This document shows, one piece after another, positions 30,237-38,780 of a stretch of 64,000 nucleotides of DNA (within the stretch, counting starts at the first letter, position 1; each line of letters starts with the position of its first letter). The notes under the pieces are model-generated. The model searched no databases, was not told where the DNA came from, and saw only the letters and a list, made by a program, of their open reading frames with translations. Where the stretch lies: the NCBI GenBank assembly GCA_035939575.1, contig DASZFS010000158.1:62001-126000 (forward strand), read 5' to 3'. The position numbers were made by a program, and so were the translations under genes. Source of the stretch: DATKHR01 sp035939575. GTDB lineage: Bacteria > Acidobacteriota > Vicinamibacteria > Vicinamibacterales > CAVVIG01.

Positions 30237-30914
30237 ATGACTGTCGACGCTCAAAGACCCTTCCGGAACCGCCAGCATGCCGGCCGCGTGCTCGCCGCTC
30301 GACTGCGAGCCTACGCGGGCCGATCGGACGTCATGGTGCTGGCGCTTCCGCGGGGCGGTGTTCCGGTTGGCTTCGAGATCGCGAGCGAGCTCAGGGCGCC
30401 GCTCGACGTCTTTGTCGTCCGCAAGCTGGGCGTGCCCGGACACGAAGAGCTGGCGATGGGCGCCATCGCCAGCGGAGGAGTCCGCGTGCTGAACGACGAT
30501 GTCGTACGGGCCATGAATGTGCCGGGCCGTACGATCGAGCGCGTCACCGAGGTCGAGGACCGGGAGCGGTTGAGGCGCGAAGAGCTGTATCGCGGTGCCC
30601 GTCGTTTTCCGGAGCTCAGAAACAAGGTCGTCATCCTGGTGGACGACGGCCTCGCGACAGGGTCGAGCATGCGAGCGGCTGCGTACGCACTTCGCCCTCA
30701 CCAGCCGGGTCGCGTCGTCGTCGCGGTGCCAACGGCGGCCGCCGAGACACGGGACAGGCTCGCGTTGGAAGTTGACGAGCTCATTTGTGCGATCACCCCC
30801 GAGCCCTTCTACGCCGTTGGCCGGTGGTACGAGGAGTTCGCGCAGACCACCGATCAGGAAGTGCGTGATCTGCTTGCGCGCGGCCTGCCAGGCGTGGCGA
30901 CCCCTGAGAGGTAA
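30237..30914 (+). CDS. Phosphoribosyltransferase-fold protein
   Basis: 225 residues from ATG 30237. The type-I PRTase loop VVILVDDGLATGSSM is clear, with a preceding LALPRGGVPVGFEIA (PPi loop) and VVRKLGVPGHEELAMGAIASGG. This subfamily is widespread, often near stress or phosphate genes, and may act on a nucleotide or be regulatory; substrate unknown. It sits 41 bp after sufT on the same strand, and may be carried by the same transcript. Confidence 0.88.
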   Translation: MTVDAQRPFRNRQHAGRVLAARLRAYAGRSDVMVLALPRGGVPVGFEIASELRAPLDVFVVRKLGVPGHEELAMGAIASGGVRVLNDDVVRAMNVPGRTIERVTEVEDRERLRREELYRGARRFPELRNKVVILVDDGLATGSSMRAAAYALRPHQPGRVVVAVPTAAAETRDRLALEVDELICAITPEPFYAVGRWYEEFAQTTDQEVRDLLARGLPGVATPER

Positions 30915-30929
30915 GGCCGGAGGAGCGTC

Positions 30930-32621
30930 TCAGAGCCCCGACTGCCGGCGCGCGAGCCACCGGCGGATCTCGGCCGCCGGCGCCGGCTCGGCGATGAATC
31001 GACCCTGTGCCGCGTCGCACCCGAGCGCGGCCAACCGATCGCGCGCCTCCGGCGTTTCAACGCCTTCGGCGACGACTTCCAGGCCGAGGTCGTGCGCGAG
31101 ATCGATGGTCGATCGCACGATGGCGTCGTCGTGGGCCAGGCCTGTCACGAACGACCGGTCTATTTTCAGCAGGTCCACCGGGAGCCGGCGCAGGTAGCTG
31201 AGAGATGAATACCCGGCGCCGAAGTCGTCGAGCGCGAGGCGGACCCCCATGCCGCGCAGGCGCGACAGCGAGCTGATCGCGCGGGACGCATCGGACAACA
31301 GCACGTTCTCGGTGATCTCCAGCACGAGCGCACCCGGCGGCACGCGATGCGCCTGCAACACGGCGGCGACGCGATCGGGGAAGTCCGACTCGCGCAAGCT
31401 CCTGGGGGAGAGATTTACTGCGACTGGAATCGGCGGCGGCGCCGGCGACGGTCGGGCCCAGTCCGCCAGGGCCTGTTCGAGCAGAAGTATGGTGAGGGGA
31501 TCGATGAGCGATATCTGCTCGGCGAACGGCACGAACTCGGCGGGAAGCATCGGGCCCCGCGCCGGGTGCTCCCACCGTGCGAGCCCCTCGAGATACACGG
31601 CGGCGCCGGACTGCAGGTGGACCACCGGCTGGTAGTGGAGGGAGAACTCGCGACGCGCGATCCCGTCGATGATCTCCGTCATGAGCCCGAGGCGCTGGTG
31701 CGCGGGGCGGTCGCGATCCTCGGCGTAGACGGCATAGCCGAATCCGCCGGCCTTGGCGACGTACATCGCCACGTCGGCTTTCTGCAGCAGGAGATCCGCT
31801 TTCACGCCGTCGTGTGGACACGAGGCGATGCCAAGGCTTCCGCCGATGACGAAGGCGTGGCCGTCCAGCGTCAGGGGCTCTCGAAGCTCGGCAAGAAGCT
31901 TTCGAGCGACGAGCGTTGCGCCCTCGCTATCGGTCCGCGGCAGCAGGATCGCAAACTCGTCGCCGCCCAGACGGGCGACCGTATCGATGTCGCGCAGGTG
32001 CGCCCGCAGACGGCCCGCGATCTCCTGCAGGACGCGGTCGCCGGCCTGATGCCCCAGCGAATCGTTGATCGCCTTGAAGGCGTCGAGATCGAGCACGATC
32101 AACGCGAGCGGGTCGCCGGCGCGATGCGCGTTGAGCAAGCCCTGTTGGAGCCGATCCTGCAGCAGCAGGCGATTTGGCAAGTCGGTCAGCGGATCGTGAT
32201 AGGCGAGATACGCGAGCCTCGCTTCCGCCTGCCTGCGAGATACGCGGCCGGCGGCTTCCCGGAGCTCGCGCTCGACAGCCGGCACCAGCCGCTTGAGATT
32301 GCCCTTCATGATGTAGTCGTGCGCGCCGGTCTTCATGGCGTCGACGGCGGCGTCCTCGCCGATCGTGCCCGATACAAAAATGAACGGCATTTCGCTGTTG
32401 TGCTGCCGCAGAAGCGTGAGCGCAGCGGTTCCGCTGAAGCGGGGCATCGTGAAATCGGCGACCGCGATATCCCACGCTCCGTCGGCCAGCGCCGCGATGA
32501 GGGTCTCTGGCGTGTCGACGCGTCTGGACATCACCGCGTAGCCGGCACGCGACAGCTCGCGCTCGACGAGCGCAGCATCATCCTCGGAGTCTTCGATCAG
32601 GAGCAGTCGTAGTCGCGTCAT
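30930..32621 (-). CDS. REC-GGDEF-EAL response regulator for c-di-GMP
   Basis: 563 residues from ATG 32621. Receiver domain with D56 in IAVADFTMPRFSG. GGDEF (about 135-300) with YHDPLTDLPNR, intact GGDEF at 219-223 and an RDID inhibitory site at 210-213, five residues ahead. EAL (about 312-563) has E345-G346-L347 in place of EAL, with NLSPRSL, EITENVLL, DDFGAGYSSLSYLR, KIDRSFV, VVAEGVET and QGRFIAEP all present. It can thus in principle both make and break c-di-GMP. It is divergent from a PAS kinase. Confidence 0.92.
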   Translation of the reverse strand: MTRLRLLLIEDSEDDAALVERELSRAGYAVMSRRVDTPETLIAALADGAWDIAVADFTMPRFSGTAALTLLRQHNSEMPFIFVSGTIGEDAAVDAMKTGAHDYIMKGNLKRLVPAVERELREAAGRVSRRQAEARLAYLAYHDPLTDLPNRLLLQDRLQQGLLNAHRAGDPLALIVLDLDAFKAINDSLGHQAGDRVLQEIAGRLRAHLRDIDTVARLGGDEFAILLPRTDSEGATLVARKLLAELREPLTLDGHAFVIGGSLGIASCPHDGVKADLLLQKADVAMYVAKAGGFGYAVYAEDRDRPAHQRLGLMTEIIDGIARREFSLHYQPVVHLQSGAAVYLEGLARWEHPARGPMLPAEFVPFAEQISLIDPLTILLLEQALADWARPSPAPPPIPVAVNLSPRSLRESDFPDRVAAVLQAHRVPPGALVLEITENVLLSDASRAISSLSRLRGMGVRLALDDFGAGYSSLSYLRRLPVDLLKIDRSFVTGLAHDDAIVRSTIDLAHDLGLEVVAEGVETPEARDRLAALGCDAAQGRFIAEPAPAAEIRRWLARRQSGL

Positions 32622-32818
32622 AAGCAGGGAACGAGGCCACGCGGTGAAGCCCGCCGCGTCGGGATTTCCAACACGCGGCTGCAATTGTGTGCAGATTGTG
32701 TCCGCAATCCTGACGCTTCGGCCGCGCGCACAGTGGAACTGCACGATCCCTGCCGAGGTGGGAGCGTCTGTCAGGTCAGGATGCCGGAGAAATCCGATAA
32801 TCTTGGTCGTCTGGAGCC

Positions 32819-34030
32819 ATGAGTGGCGAGCCCGCTCCCGACGATTTCCGATTGCTCTTCGAGTCGGCGCCGGGCCTGTACCTCGTGCTGACGCCGGACC
32901 TCACGATCGTCGCGGTCAGCGACGCGTATCTCGCCGCGACGATGACGGAGCGTGACGCGATCATCGGGCGGCACCTGTTCGACGTGTTCCCCGACAATCC
33001 TGACGATACCGAAGCGACCGGCGTCCACAATCTGCGCGCGTCGCTCGAGCGCGTACGGCGCCACCTGACGGCCGATGCGATGGCGGTTCAGAAGTACGAC
33101 ATCCGCCGGCCCGCCTCCGAAGGCGGCGGCTTCGAGGAGCGATTCTGGAGCCCGGTCAATTCGCCCGTATTCCGACGGTCGGGCGAGCTGGCGTACATCA
33201 TCCACCGCGTGGAAGATGTGACCGAATACGTCCGCCTCAGGGAGCGGGCGACGGACGTGGGGGAAGTGGATGCGCTTCGCGCCCGCGCCGAGCGCATGGA
33301 GAGCGACATTTTCATCCGCTCGCGGCAGCTCGCCGACGTGAACCGCAGGCTGGCCGCAGCGAACGCGGAGCTCGAAGCGTTCAGCTACTCGGTCTCGCAC
33401 GATCTCCGCGCTCCGTTGCGCAGCATTGACGGGTTCAGTCAGGCGCTGATCGAAGACGCAGCCGACATGCTTCCCGAAAACGCCCGGCGGCATCTCGATC
33501 GCATACGGGCGGCGACGCGGCGGATGGCACACCTGATCGACGACATCCTCACGCTTTCGCGCGTCGCTCGGGCGCACATGAAGAGAGAGGCGGTCGATGT
33601 GACCGACCTCGCCGGGCGGATTATCGGGGACCTGCGGCGGGACGACCCGGCCCGTCTCGTGACCGTGACGATCCCGCCGGGCATGACCGTCGTCGCCGAC
33701 GCGCGGCTGCTGCGGATTGCGCTCGAGAACCTTCTGGACAACGCGTGGAAGTTCACCAGCCGCTGCGAGCGGGCGCATATCGAAATCGGCCCGATGACGT
33801 CGGCCGATGGGCAGCGCGGATTCTATGTACGCGATGACGGCGCGGGCTTCGACCCTGCCTACAGCGAGAAGCTGTTCGGTCCGTTTCAGCGCCTGCACGG
33901 CGAGGCGGAGTACCCAGGTACGGGCATCGGGCTGGCGACGGTGCAGCGAATCGTGCACCGCCATGGCGGCCGGATCTGGGCGGAGGGCGCCCCCGGCGTG
34001 GGCGCGTGCTTCTCGTTCACGCTGGCGTGA
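32819..34030 (+). CDS. PAS-domain sensor histidine kinase (phytochrome-like kinase core)
   Basis: 403 residues, no membrane segment. PAS covers about 8-140 (LLFESAPGLYLVLTPDLTIV...YIIHRVEDVTEY), then a coiled coil, HisKA with H194 in YSVSHDLRAPLRSIDGF, and HATPase with ENLLDNAWKFTSR, DDGAGFDPAYSEKLFGPFQRL and GTGIGLATVQRIV. This kinase core is like those of bacteriophytochromes, but no chromophore domain is present. It is followed, after a hairpin, by a REC-HD-GYP gene that may be its partner. Confidence 0.93.
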   Translation: MSGEPAPDDFRLLFESAPGLYLVLTPDLTIVAVSDAYLAATMTERDAIIGRHLFDVFPDNPDDTEATGVHNLRASLERVRRHLTADAMAVQKYDIRRPASEGGGFEERFWSPVNSPVFRRSGELAYIIHRVEDVTEYVRLRERATDVGEVDALRARAERMESDIFIRSRQLADVNRRLAAANAELEAFSYSVSHDLRAPLRSIDGFSQALIEDAADMLPENARRHLDRIRAATRRMAHLIDDILTLSRVARAHMKREAVDVTDLAGRIIGDLRRDDPARLVTVTIPPGMTVVADARLLRIALENLLDNAWKFTSRCERAHIEIGPMTSADGQRGFYVRDDGAGFDPAYSEKLFGPFQRLHGEAEYPGTGIGLATVQRIVHRHGGRIWAEGAPGVGACFSFTLA

Positions 34031-34036
34031 GCTGGG

Positions 34037-34078
34037 GCCGTTACAAGACTGTCGGCCGGGCTCGGTTCTTGTAACGGC
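34037..34078. terminator. Perfect 12-bp inverted repeat after the kinase gene
   Basis: Arms GCCGTTACAAGA (34037-34048) and TCTTGTAACGGC (34067-34078) are exact complements with an 18-base loop. It starts 6 bp after the kinase stop and 104 bp before the HD-GYP start. There is no T-run after it, so it may be a Rho-aided terminator, an mRNA-stabilising hairpin, or a DNA operator. Type uncertain. Confidence 0.55.
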
Positions 34079-34182
34079 AGCCACGCGAAACCGTCAGTCG
34101 CGCACCGGCCAGCGTGGAAAACGCGCCGGGCGCAGCCCTTGCACCGGCGAGTGGTCTTCACGCGAAGCCGAGGAGTTTGCTG

Positions 34183-35169
34183 ATGCGTCAAGCAGGGAAG
34201 ATTCTGGTCGTGGACGACTACGAAGCCAACCTGCGCGGGCTCGGCCAGCTGCTCCGGCGGGCGAACTATTCGGTCAGCTCGGCCACCAACGGACGCGATG
34301 CGCTGGATCTCGTCAGGCGCGAGCGCCCCGATCTCGTGCTCCTCGACGTGCTCATGCCTGGCCTCTCGGGCGTCGACGTCTGCCGCGAGCTGAAGCGCTC
34401 GGCCGACACATGCCTGACGCCGGTCGTTCTCATCAGCGGCGCGCAGGAGCGGGCAACGATTCTGGCGGGCCTCGACGCGGGCGCCGACGATTTCCTGAAC
34501 AAGCCGATCGATCCTGAGGAGCTGTACACGCGCGTCCGCTCTCTCATGCGCTTGAAGCGCGTGACTGACGATCTGGAGTCAGCCGAAGCGCTGTTCCTGA
34601 CGCTCGGCCGCGTCATCGAGGCGCGCGATCCCAGCACCGAAGGCCACTGCGAGCGTCTCGCCGACTACGCCACGGCGCTTGGCCGCCGCCTCGAGCTGCC
34701 CCAGGCCGACGTTGACGCGCTGTACCGCGGCGCGTTCCTGCATGACATCGGCAAGATCGCGATTCCCGACCGCATCCTGCTGAAAAAAGGGCGGTTGACG
34801 AAGAAGGAATACGCTTCCATGAAGCAGCACGCCGCTATCGGGGACGAGCTGTGCGCCACGGTCCGATCCCTCGATCAGGTCCGGCCGATCGTGCGACATC
34901 ACCACGAGCGCATCGATGGTCGCGGGTACCCCGACGGCCTCCGAGGCGACGCCATCCCGCTCCTTGCCCAGATCGTCAGCGTGGTGGACATCTTCGACGC
35001 TTTGACGACCGATCGGCCCTACCGCCAGGCTCTGCAGATGCCGACGGCGTATCAGATGCTGCGCGACGAAGCACGCGGCGGCTGGTGTCAGCCCAGCCTC
35101 ATCGAGTGTTTCATCGACCTCCACCGCGGGCGCGAGGCCGACGTCGCCCGCACTCGCGTGGCGGTCTGA
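34183..35169 (+). CDS. REC-HD-GYP c-di-GMP phosphodiesterase-like response regulator
   Basis: 328 residues from ATG 34183, with GAGGAG upstream; the earlier ATG at 34114 is in a non-coding-looking stretch. Receiver: VVDDYEANL, D55 in LLDVLMPGLSG, Lys in LNKPIDPEE. HD-GYP: HCERLADYA, H187-D188 in FLHDIGKIAIPDR, VRHHHERIDGRGYPDGL with GYP at 248-250, and IVSVVDIFDALTTDRPYR. It should hydrolyse c-di-GMP to GMP. Together with the REC-GGDEF-EAL protein it makes a local c-di-GMP control unit. Confidence 0.95.
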   Translation: MRQAGKILVVDDYEANLRGLGQLLRRANYSVSSATNGRDALDLVRRERPDLVLLDVLMPGLSGVDVCRELKRSADTCLTPVVLISGAQERATILAGLDAGADDFLNKPIDPEELYTRVRSLMRLKRVTDDLESAEALFLTLGRVIEARDPSTEGHCERLADYATALGRRLELPQADVDALYRGAFLHDIGKIAIPDRILLKKGRLTKKEYASMKQHAAIGDELCATVRSLDQVRPIVRHHHERIDGRGYPDGLRGDAIPLLAQIVSVVDIFDALTTDRPYRQALQMPTAYQMLRDEARGGWCQPSLIECFIDLHRGREADVARTRVAV

Positions 35170-35182
35170 CTCCGCCAGGCCA

Positions 35183-35587
35183 CTACCCGCGCAAGGCCAG
35201 CGTCGCGCCGACCTGTCCAAGCAGCTCCCGCGCGCCGTCGAACGTCAACTGCCCGGCGGCCCGCTCCAACGGATACCAGCGTTTCATGCGCCCCTCGGGC
35301 GACTCTGCTTCGGCGGTGGCGAGAATCAGGAAGTACTGCACCCGAACCGGTTCCAGGCCGGACTGAAACTCCAGCGGCGCCCCGACCGGTCCCACGATCT
35401 CGCCGTCGACGCCCGCCTCCTCCTGCGTCTCCCGCAGGGCGGCAGCGTCGGCGGTCTCTCCGGGCTCGATGTGGCCCTTCGGGAAAATCCAGACGCCCGG
35501 GTCCTTCTTCGCGCGCACCAGCAGGACCGACCATCGTTCGCCGTCCTTGCGCACCGCTATTCCGCCAGCCTGCTCGATTCGCCTCAT
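35183..35587 (-). CDS. Nudix hydrolase
   Basis: 134 residues. The Nudix box is complete: GHIEPGETADAAALRETQEEAGV (G-x5-E-x7-R-E-x2-E-E-x-G). The early QAGGIAVRKDGERWSVLL and WIFPKGHIE are like Ap4A-type and other small Nudix proteins. It hydrolyses a nucleoside-diphosphate-linked substrate, identity unknown. A strong hairpin lies 5 bp upstream of its ATG. Confidence 0.95.
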   Translation of the reverse strand: MRRIEQAGGIAVRKDGERWSVLLVRAKKDPGVWIFPKGHIEPGETADAAALRETQEEAGVDGEIVGPVGAPLEFQSGLEPVRVQYFLILATAEAESPEGRMKRWYPLERAAGQLTFDGARELLGQVGATLALRG

Positions 35588-35592
35588 AAGCG

Positions 35593-35629
35593 GGCTGAAG
35601 ACTCTGAAGCGGGCTGAGTCTTCAGCCCC
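35593..35629. terminator. Perfect 13-bp hairpin between PQQ dehydrogenase and Nudix genes
   Basis: GGGCTGAAGACTC (35593-35605) and GAGTCTTCAGCCC (35617-35629) are exact complements with an 11-base loop. It lies 33 bp past the stop of the PQQ dehydrogenase (minus strand) and just ahead of the Nudix ATG. It can act as a terminator of the former and a 5' hairpin on the latter. AGCGGGCTGA also occurs twice directly. No clear T-run. Confidence 0.55.
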
Positions 35630-35662
35630 ATTCGAGTCATCAGGACCCCGAGCGCGTCCGAG

Positions 35663-37852
35663 CTACTTGACCTTCTCGGGTAGCGCGAACACGTACAGCG
35701 CGTTGCCCGTCTGCGGCTGGCGCAGCTCGGGGATGATCGTGCGCGGGACGACGCGCGGGCTGCCACCGCTCGAGGCGCCGGTGGTAACCGCCACGTACTC
35801 CCTGCCGCCGACGCTGAAGACCGCGGGATAGCCCTGGACGGTCGTGCCGAGCCGCGCCTGCCACAACGTCTCGCCCGTGCGGACGTCGAACGCCCTGAAC
35901 GTCCGATCGAGATCGCCGACGAACCCGACGCCGCCCGCAGTCGTGACCACCGAGGTCAGGAACGACGCGCGCTGCTCGCGGCTCCAGACTTCCTTCATCG
36001 TCCTGACGTCGTAGGCCGCGAGCTTGCCGACGTTCCCGTCGCTGCCCGGCATCTCGAAGAAGCGGCGATCGGCGCCCGTGCCGCCCGATCCGTTCGTGAA
36101 CTCGATCTTCCTGCCGGACATCTCCATGCACGACTGGCTCAGCGGGATGACCAGCAGGCCGGTGGCCGGGTGATAGCTCATGGCCTGCCAGTTGTGGCCG
36201 CCTTCGGTGCTCGGGCACGCCTGTACCCACTTGCCGGTCTCCTGCTCGATGATATCGGCGCGATAGGTCGGCGTTCCGGTCTTCGGGTCGATCGAGTCGA
36301 ACACGTTCTGGAAGATCGTCTCTTTGTAGCCCAGGAATCTGCCGTCGCGGCGATCGAGCTTCCAGAGGATGCCCGGCTTGCCGATGGTGAATACGAGCTT
36401 CTGGTCGCCGACGTCCACCAGGACGCGCTCGAAGACCTCGTCGAGGTCGAGCGACTCGCCGGGCGCGTGCTGATAGTGCCACGCGAGCGATCCGTCCTTC
36501 GGCCGAAGCGCAAGCGTCGAGCTCGTGTAGAGCGCGCTGTCGAACGCCGTCGTCCCGCGGCTCGCGCGCATCCAAGGCTTGGCCTGCGCCGTTCCCCAGT
36601 ACGTCAAGTCAAGATCCGGGTCGTAGCTGCCGGCAATCCACGTCTCGCCGCCCACGCGCAGGTTGTCAGCGAGCTTGCCCCAGGTGTTCGCGCCCGCCTG
36701 CCCGGTCCGCGCGATGGTGTTGAACTTCCAGAGCTGCTTCCCGGTCCCGGCGTCGTATCCACTGATCCAGCAGCCATCGTTGCCGTACCGGTCACAGCCG
36801 ACCAGGCCGTTGACCACGACGCCCTTCATCACCATCGGGCCGGCGGTGTTCGCGTATCCCTTCGCGCGATCGGCGATAGGGACGTCCCAGACCGTCTTGC
36901 CGGTGCGCGCATCGAGCGCGACGAGCCGGGCATCGGTCGTCGCGACGAACACCTTGTCCTGGTAGATCGCCATGTTGCGCATCGCCGCCAGTCCCACCTG
37001 AGCATTCGGGCCGACGTGGTTCTCCCAGATGAGGTCACCCGTCCGCGCGTCGAGCGCCTGGACGATGTTCGTCGTGTTCGTGAGGTAGAGGACACCGTTG
37101 TGGATGACTGGGCTGGCCTCGTTGCCCTGGCCTTCGTTCATCGGCCACACCCAGGCGAGCTGCAGCTCCTTCGCGTTGTCACGGGTGATCTGCGTCAACG
37201 GGCTGTTGCTCCACGCCTGGTAGTTCCGGCGCGCCATCAGCCAGTCGCCGGGATCCTGGTTGCGCATCATCTCGTCTGACACCGGGACAAAGTTCTTGAT
37301 CTCGCCGCTGACCGTGACGCCGAGCGGGCCTGCTGCGGCGGCACCGCGCCCTCCCGGCCCGGCGGCGGGCGGCGCGCCCTGCCGCTGTCCGGCGCGGCCG
37401 GCTGGTGCGGCCGGCGCGCCAGCGGCGCCTGGCGGGAGCGTGGCCCCTGGCGCCGTAGTGACGGCGCCGATCGGCTGCGCGGTCGAGTCGGTGATCGGCG
37501 CGGCACCGGGCGGCGCGCCGTTGGCCTGCAGCACGTACGCGGTCACCGCCAGGTACTGGTCCGCGCCGAGATTGGCGCCGGTTGGCGGCATCGTGCTCTG
37601 GATGTACTCGAAGAGGTCGCGCGTCGAGCGCGCGCGCCAGGTGTTCATGAAGTTGTTGCCGGCCAACTGCGGCGCTTCGTTCCGGCCGGCCATGTCGGGG
37701 AGATGACAGCTGGCGCAATTGGCCGCGTATACCTGGCGCCCTGCGGCCGCCTGCTCCACTGTATAGACACCTGCTGGCTGCTGACGCGCGGCCAGCGTCG
37801 CGCCGAGAATCATCGTTGCGGCGAGCGCCGCCGATTTCGCTGCCTGGTTCAT
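35663..37852 (-). CDS. Quinoprotein dehydrogenase with N-terminal cytochrome c domain
   Basis: 729 residues, signal peptide (AALAATMILGATLAA). A cytochrome c domain covers about 30-115, with CASCH (C46, C49, H50) as haem site and a likely axial Met in STMPPTG. A Pro/Ala/Gly-rich linker (about 115-175) leads to an eight-bladed PQQ propeller with repeats such as LDARTGDLIWEN, LDARTGKTVWDV, YDAGTGKQLWKF and LDRRDGRFLGYKE. It oxidises an alcohol or sugar in the periplasm. Most quinohaemoprotein alcohol dehydrogenases carry the haem domain at the C-terminus; here it is at the N-terminus. No pqq genes are in the window. Confidence 0.9.
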   Translation of the reverse strand: MNQAAKSAALAATMILGATLAARQQPAGVYTVEQAAAGRQVYAANCASCHLPDMAGRNEAPQLAGNNFMNTWRARSTRDLFEYIQSTMPPTGANLGADQYLAVTAYVLQANGAPPGAAPITDSTAQPIGAVTTAPGATLPPGAAGAPAAPAGRAGQRQGAPPAAGPGGRGAAAAGPLGVTVSGEIKNFVPVSDEMMRNQDPGDWLMARRNYQAWSNSPLTQITRDNAKELQLAWVWPMNEGQGNEASPVIHNGVLYLTNTTNIVQALDARTGDLIWENHVGPNAQVGLAAMRNMAIYQDKVFVATTDARLVALDARTGKTVWDVPIADRAKGYANTAGPMVMKGVVVNGLVGCDRYGNDGCWISGYDAGTGKQLWKFNTIARTGQAGANTWGKLADNLRVGGETWIAGSYDPDLDLTYWGTAQAKPWMRASRGTTAFDSALYTSSTLALRPKDGSLAWHYQHAPGESLDLDEVFERVLVDVGDQKLVFTIGKPGILWKLDRRDGRFLGYKETIFQNVFDSIDPKTGTPTYRADIIEQETGKWVQACPSTEGGHNWQAMSYHPATGLLVIPLSQSCMEMSGRKIEFTNGSGGTGADRRFFEMPGSDGNVGKLAAYDVRTMKEVWSREQRASFLTSVVTTAGGVGFVGDLDRTFRAFDVRTGETLWQARLGTTVQGYPAVFSVGGREYVAVTTGASSGGSPRVVPRTIIPELRQPQTGNALYVFALPEKVK

Positions 37853-37891
37853 GGTTCTCCGCCCGCGCGCTATCGTTTGGCTATCGTTTGG

Positions 37892-38311
37892 CTATCGCTT
37901 CTCGAGGAGCCAGCCCCACAGGTTGCCGTCCGGCGCCTTTTCACTGTGAAGCTGCACGTAGAGCCGGCCGCTCTGCAGATCGGCCGCCTGCTGTGGTGTG
38001 ACGTCGAACGTCCCGGCGATCGATCCGCTGGTCTCGTGGGAAACGGTCAGGTCGAAGAGCTCGGGGCCCCGCACACCGCGCGCCGGACTCCGGTGAAGCT
38101 TTGCGATGGTGGCGGGAGATCTGAGATGCTCGAAGGTTCCGCTGACGGTCAACTTCGAGCCGACCAGCAACGCTGTGACCGAGCCGGCACCGGCGACCGT
38201 GGACTGCATCGTGACGTCGATCGGCACCGGCGACAACCGCGCCTTGAAGGTGCGCCCGCCCTGAGCGGCCGGCACGGCGCACAACAAGGTGACGCACAGG
38301 AGGGCTCGCAT
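37892..38311 (-). CDS. Small secreted CHRD-domain protein
   Basis: 139 residues from ATG 38311 with signal peptide MRALLCVTLLCAVPAAQGG. CHRD-like core: TFKARLSPVP, STVAGAGSVTALLVGSKLTVSGTFEHL, TVSHETSGSIAGTFDVTPQQAADLQSGRLYVQLHS, GNLWGWLL. CHRD domains occur in chordin and in many bacterial exported proteins of unknown function. It is 39 bp upstream of the PQQ dehydrogenase on the same strand, so both are probably one unit. TATTAT upstream may be its -10. Confidence 0.88.
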   Translation of the reverse strand: MRALLCVTLLCAVPAAQGGRTFKARLSPVPIDVTMQSTVAGAGSVTALLVGSKLTVSGTFEHLRSPATIAKLHRSPARGVRGPELFDLTVSHETSGSIAGTFDVTPQQAADLQSGRLYVQLHSEKAPDGNLWGWLLEKR

Positions 38312-38363
38312 GGCGGCAATAATATGCCGAGTCGACCCCGAATTTAGCCTCGAAAGCGGACTG

Positions 38364-38711
38364 TCAGCTTCGTGGCGCGCGGAGTCGAGGCAGCTCGGTC
38401 CGGGGCGAATGGAGCTCGTACAGGCTTCCATCCTGGTCGAACGTATAGCGTGCTACGGCGTCGGTCACATGGTTGCCGAACAGGTCAACTGCCCCGTCGG
38501 AACTGTCGGCCCCTTCAGCTGCGGCGGCATTGTCGTTCCGGGTGTCCCTGTCGACGCCGGCCGGCGGCGTGAGAAGTGGGGAGCCAGACGGCGCGTTGGG
38601 TGAGGAATCGGCTATCGTGTGTGGTGTAAGAAATGCGCCTGCGATCATGAATGGCATCATCGCTGCCACTCCGAAGCCTAGCGCTTTCCTGAAACCGGGC
38701 GCTTTGCTCAA
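38364..38711 (-). CDS. Small one-span membrane or secreted protein, unknown function
   Basis: 115 residues from TTG 38711, chosen because GAGGAGG lies 6 bases upstream; the ATG at 38762 has no ribosome site. The N-terminus FRKALGFGVAAMMPFMIAGAFLTP is hydrophobic, followed by a low-complexity acidic middle (DRDTRNDNAAAAEGADSSD). The end GNHVTDAVARYTFDQDGSLYELHSPRTELPRL looks conserved-like. I do not recognise a named family. It is divergent from the PBP1A gene and runs into the CHRD gene. Confidence 0.6.
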   Translation of the reverse strand: MSKAPGFRKALGFGVAAMMPFMIAGAFLTPHTIADSSPNAPSGSPLLTPPAGVDRDTRNDNAAAAEGADSSDGAVDLFGNHVTDAVARYTFDQDGSLYELHSPRTELPRLRAPRS

Positions 38712-38780
38712 GAAAAGCCTCCTCGTCCCGGAGGTGCAACGGGAGTGCCACGGGAACTGCATTTGCAGGGCTAGAAAGTC

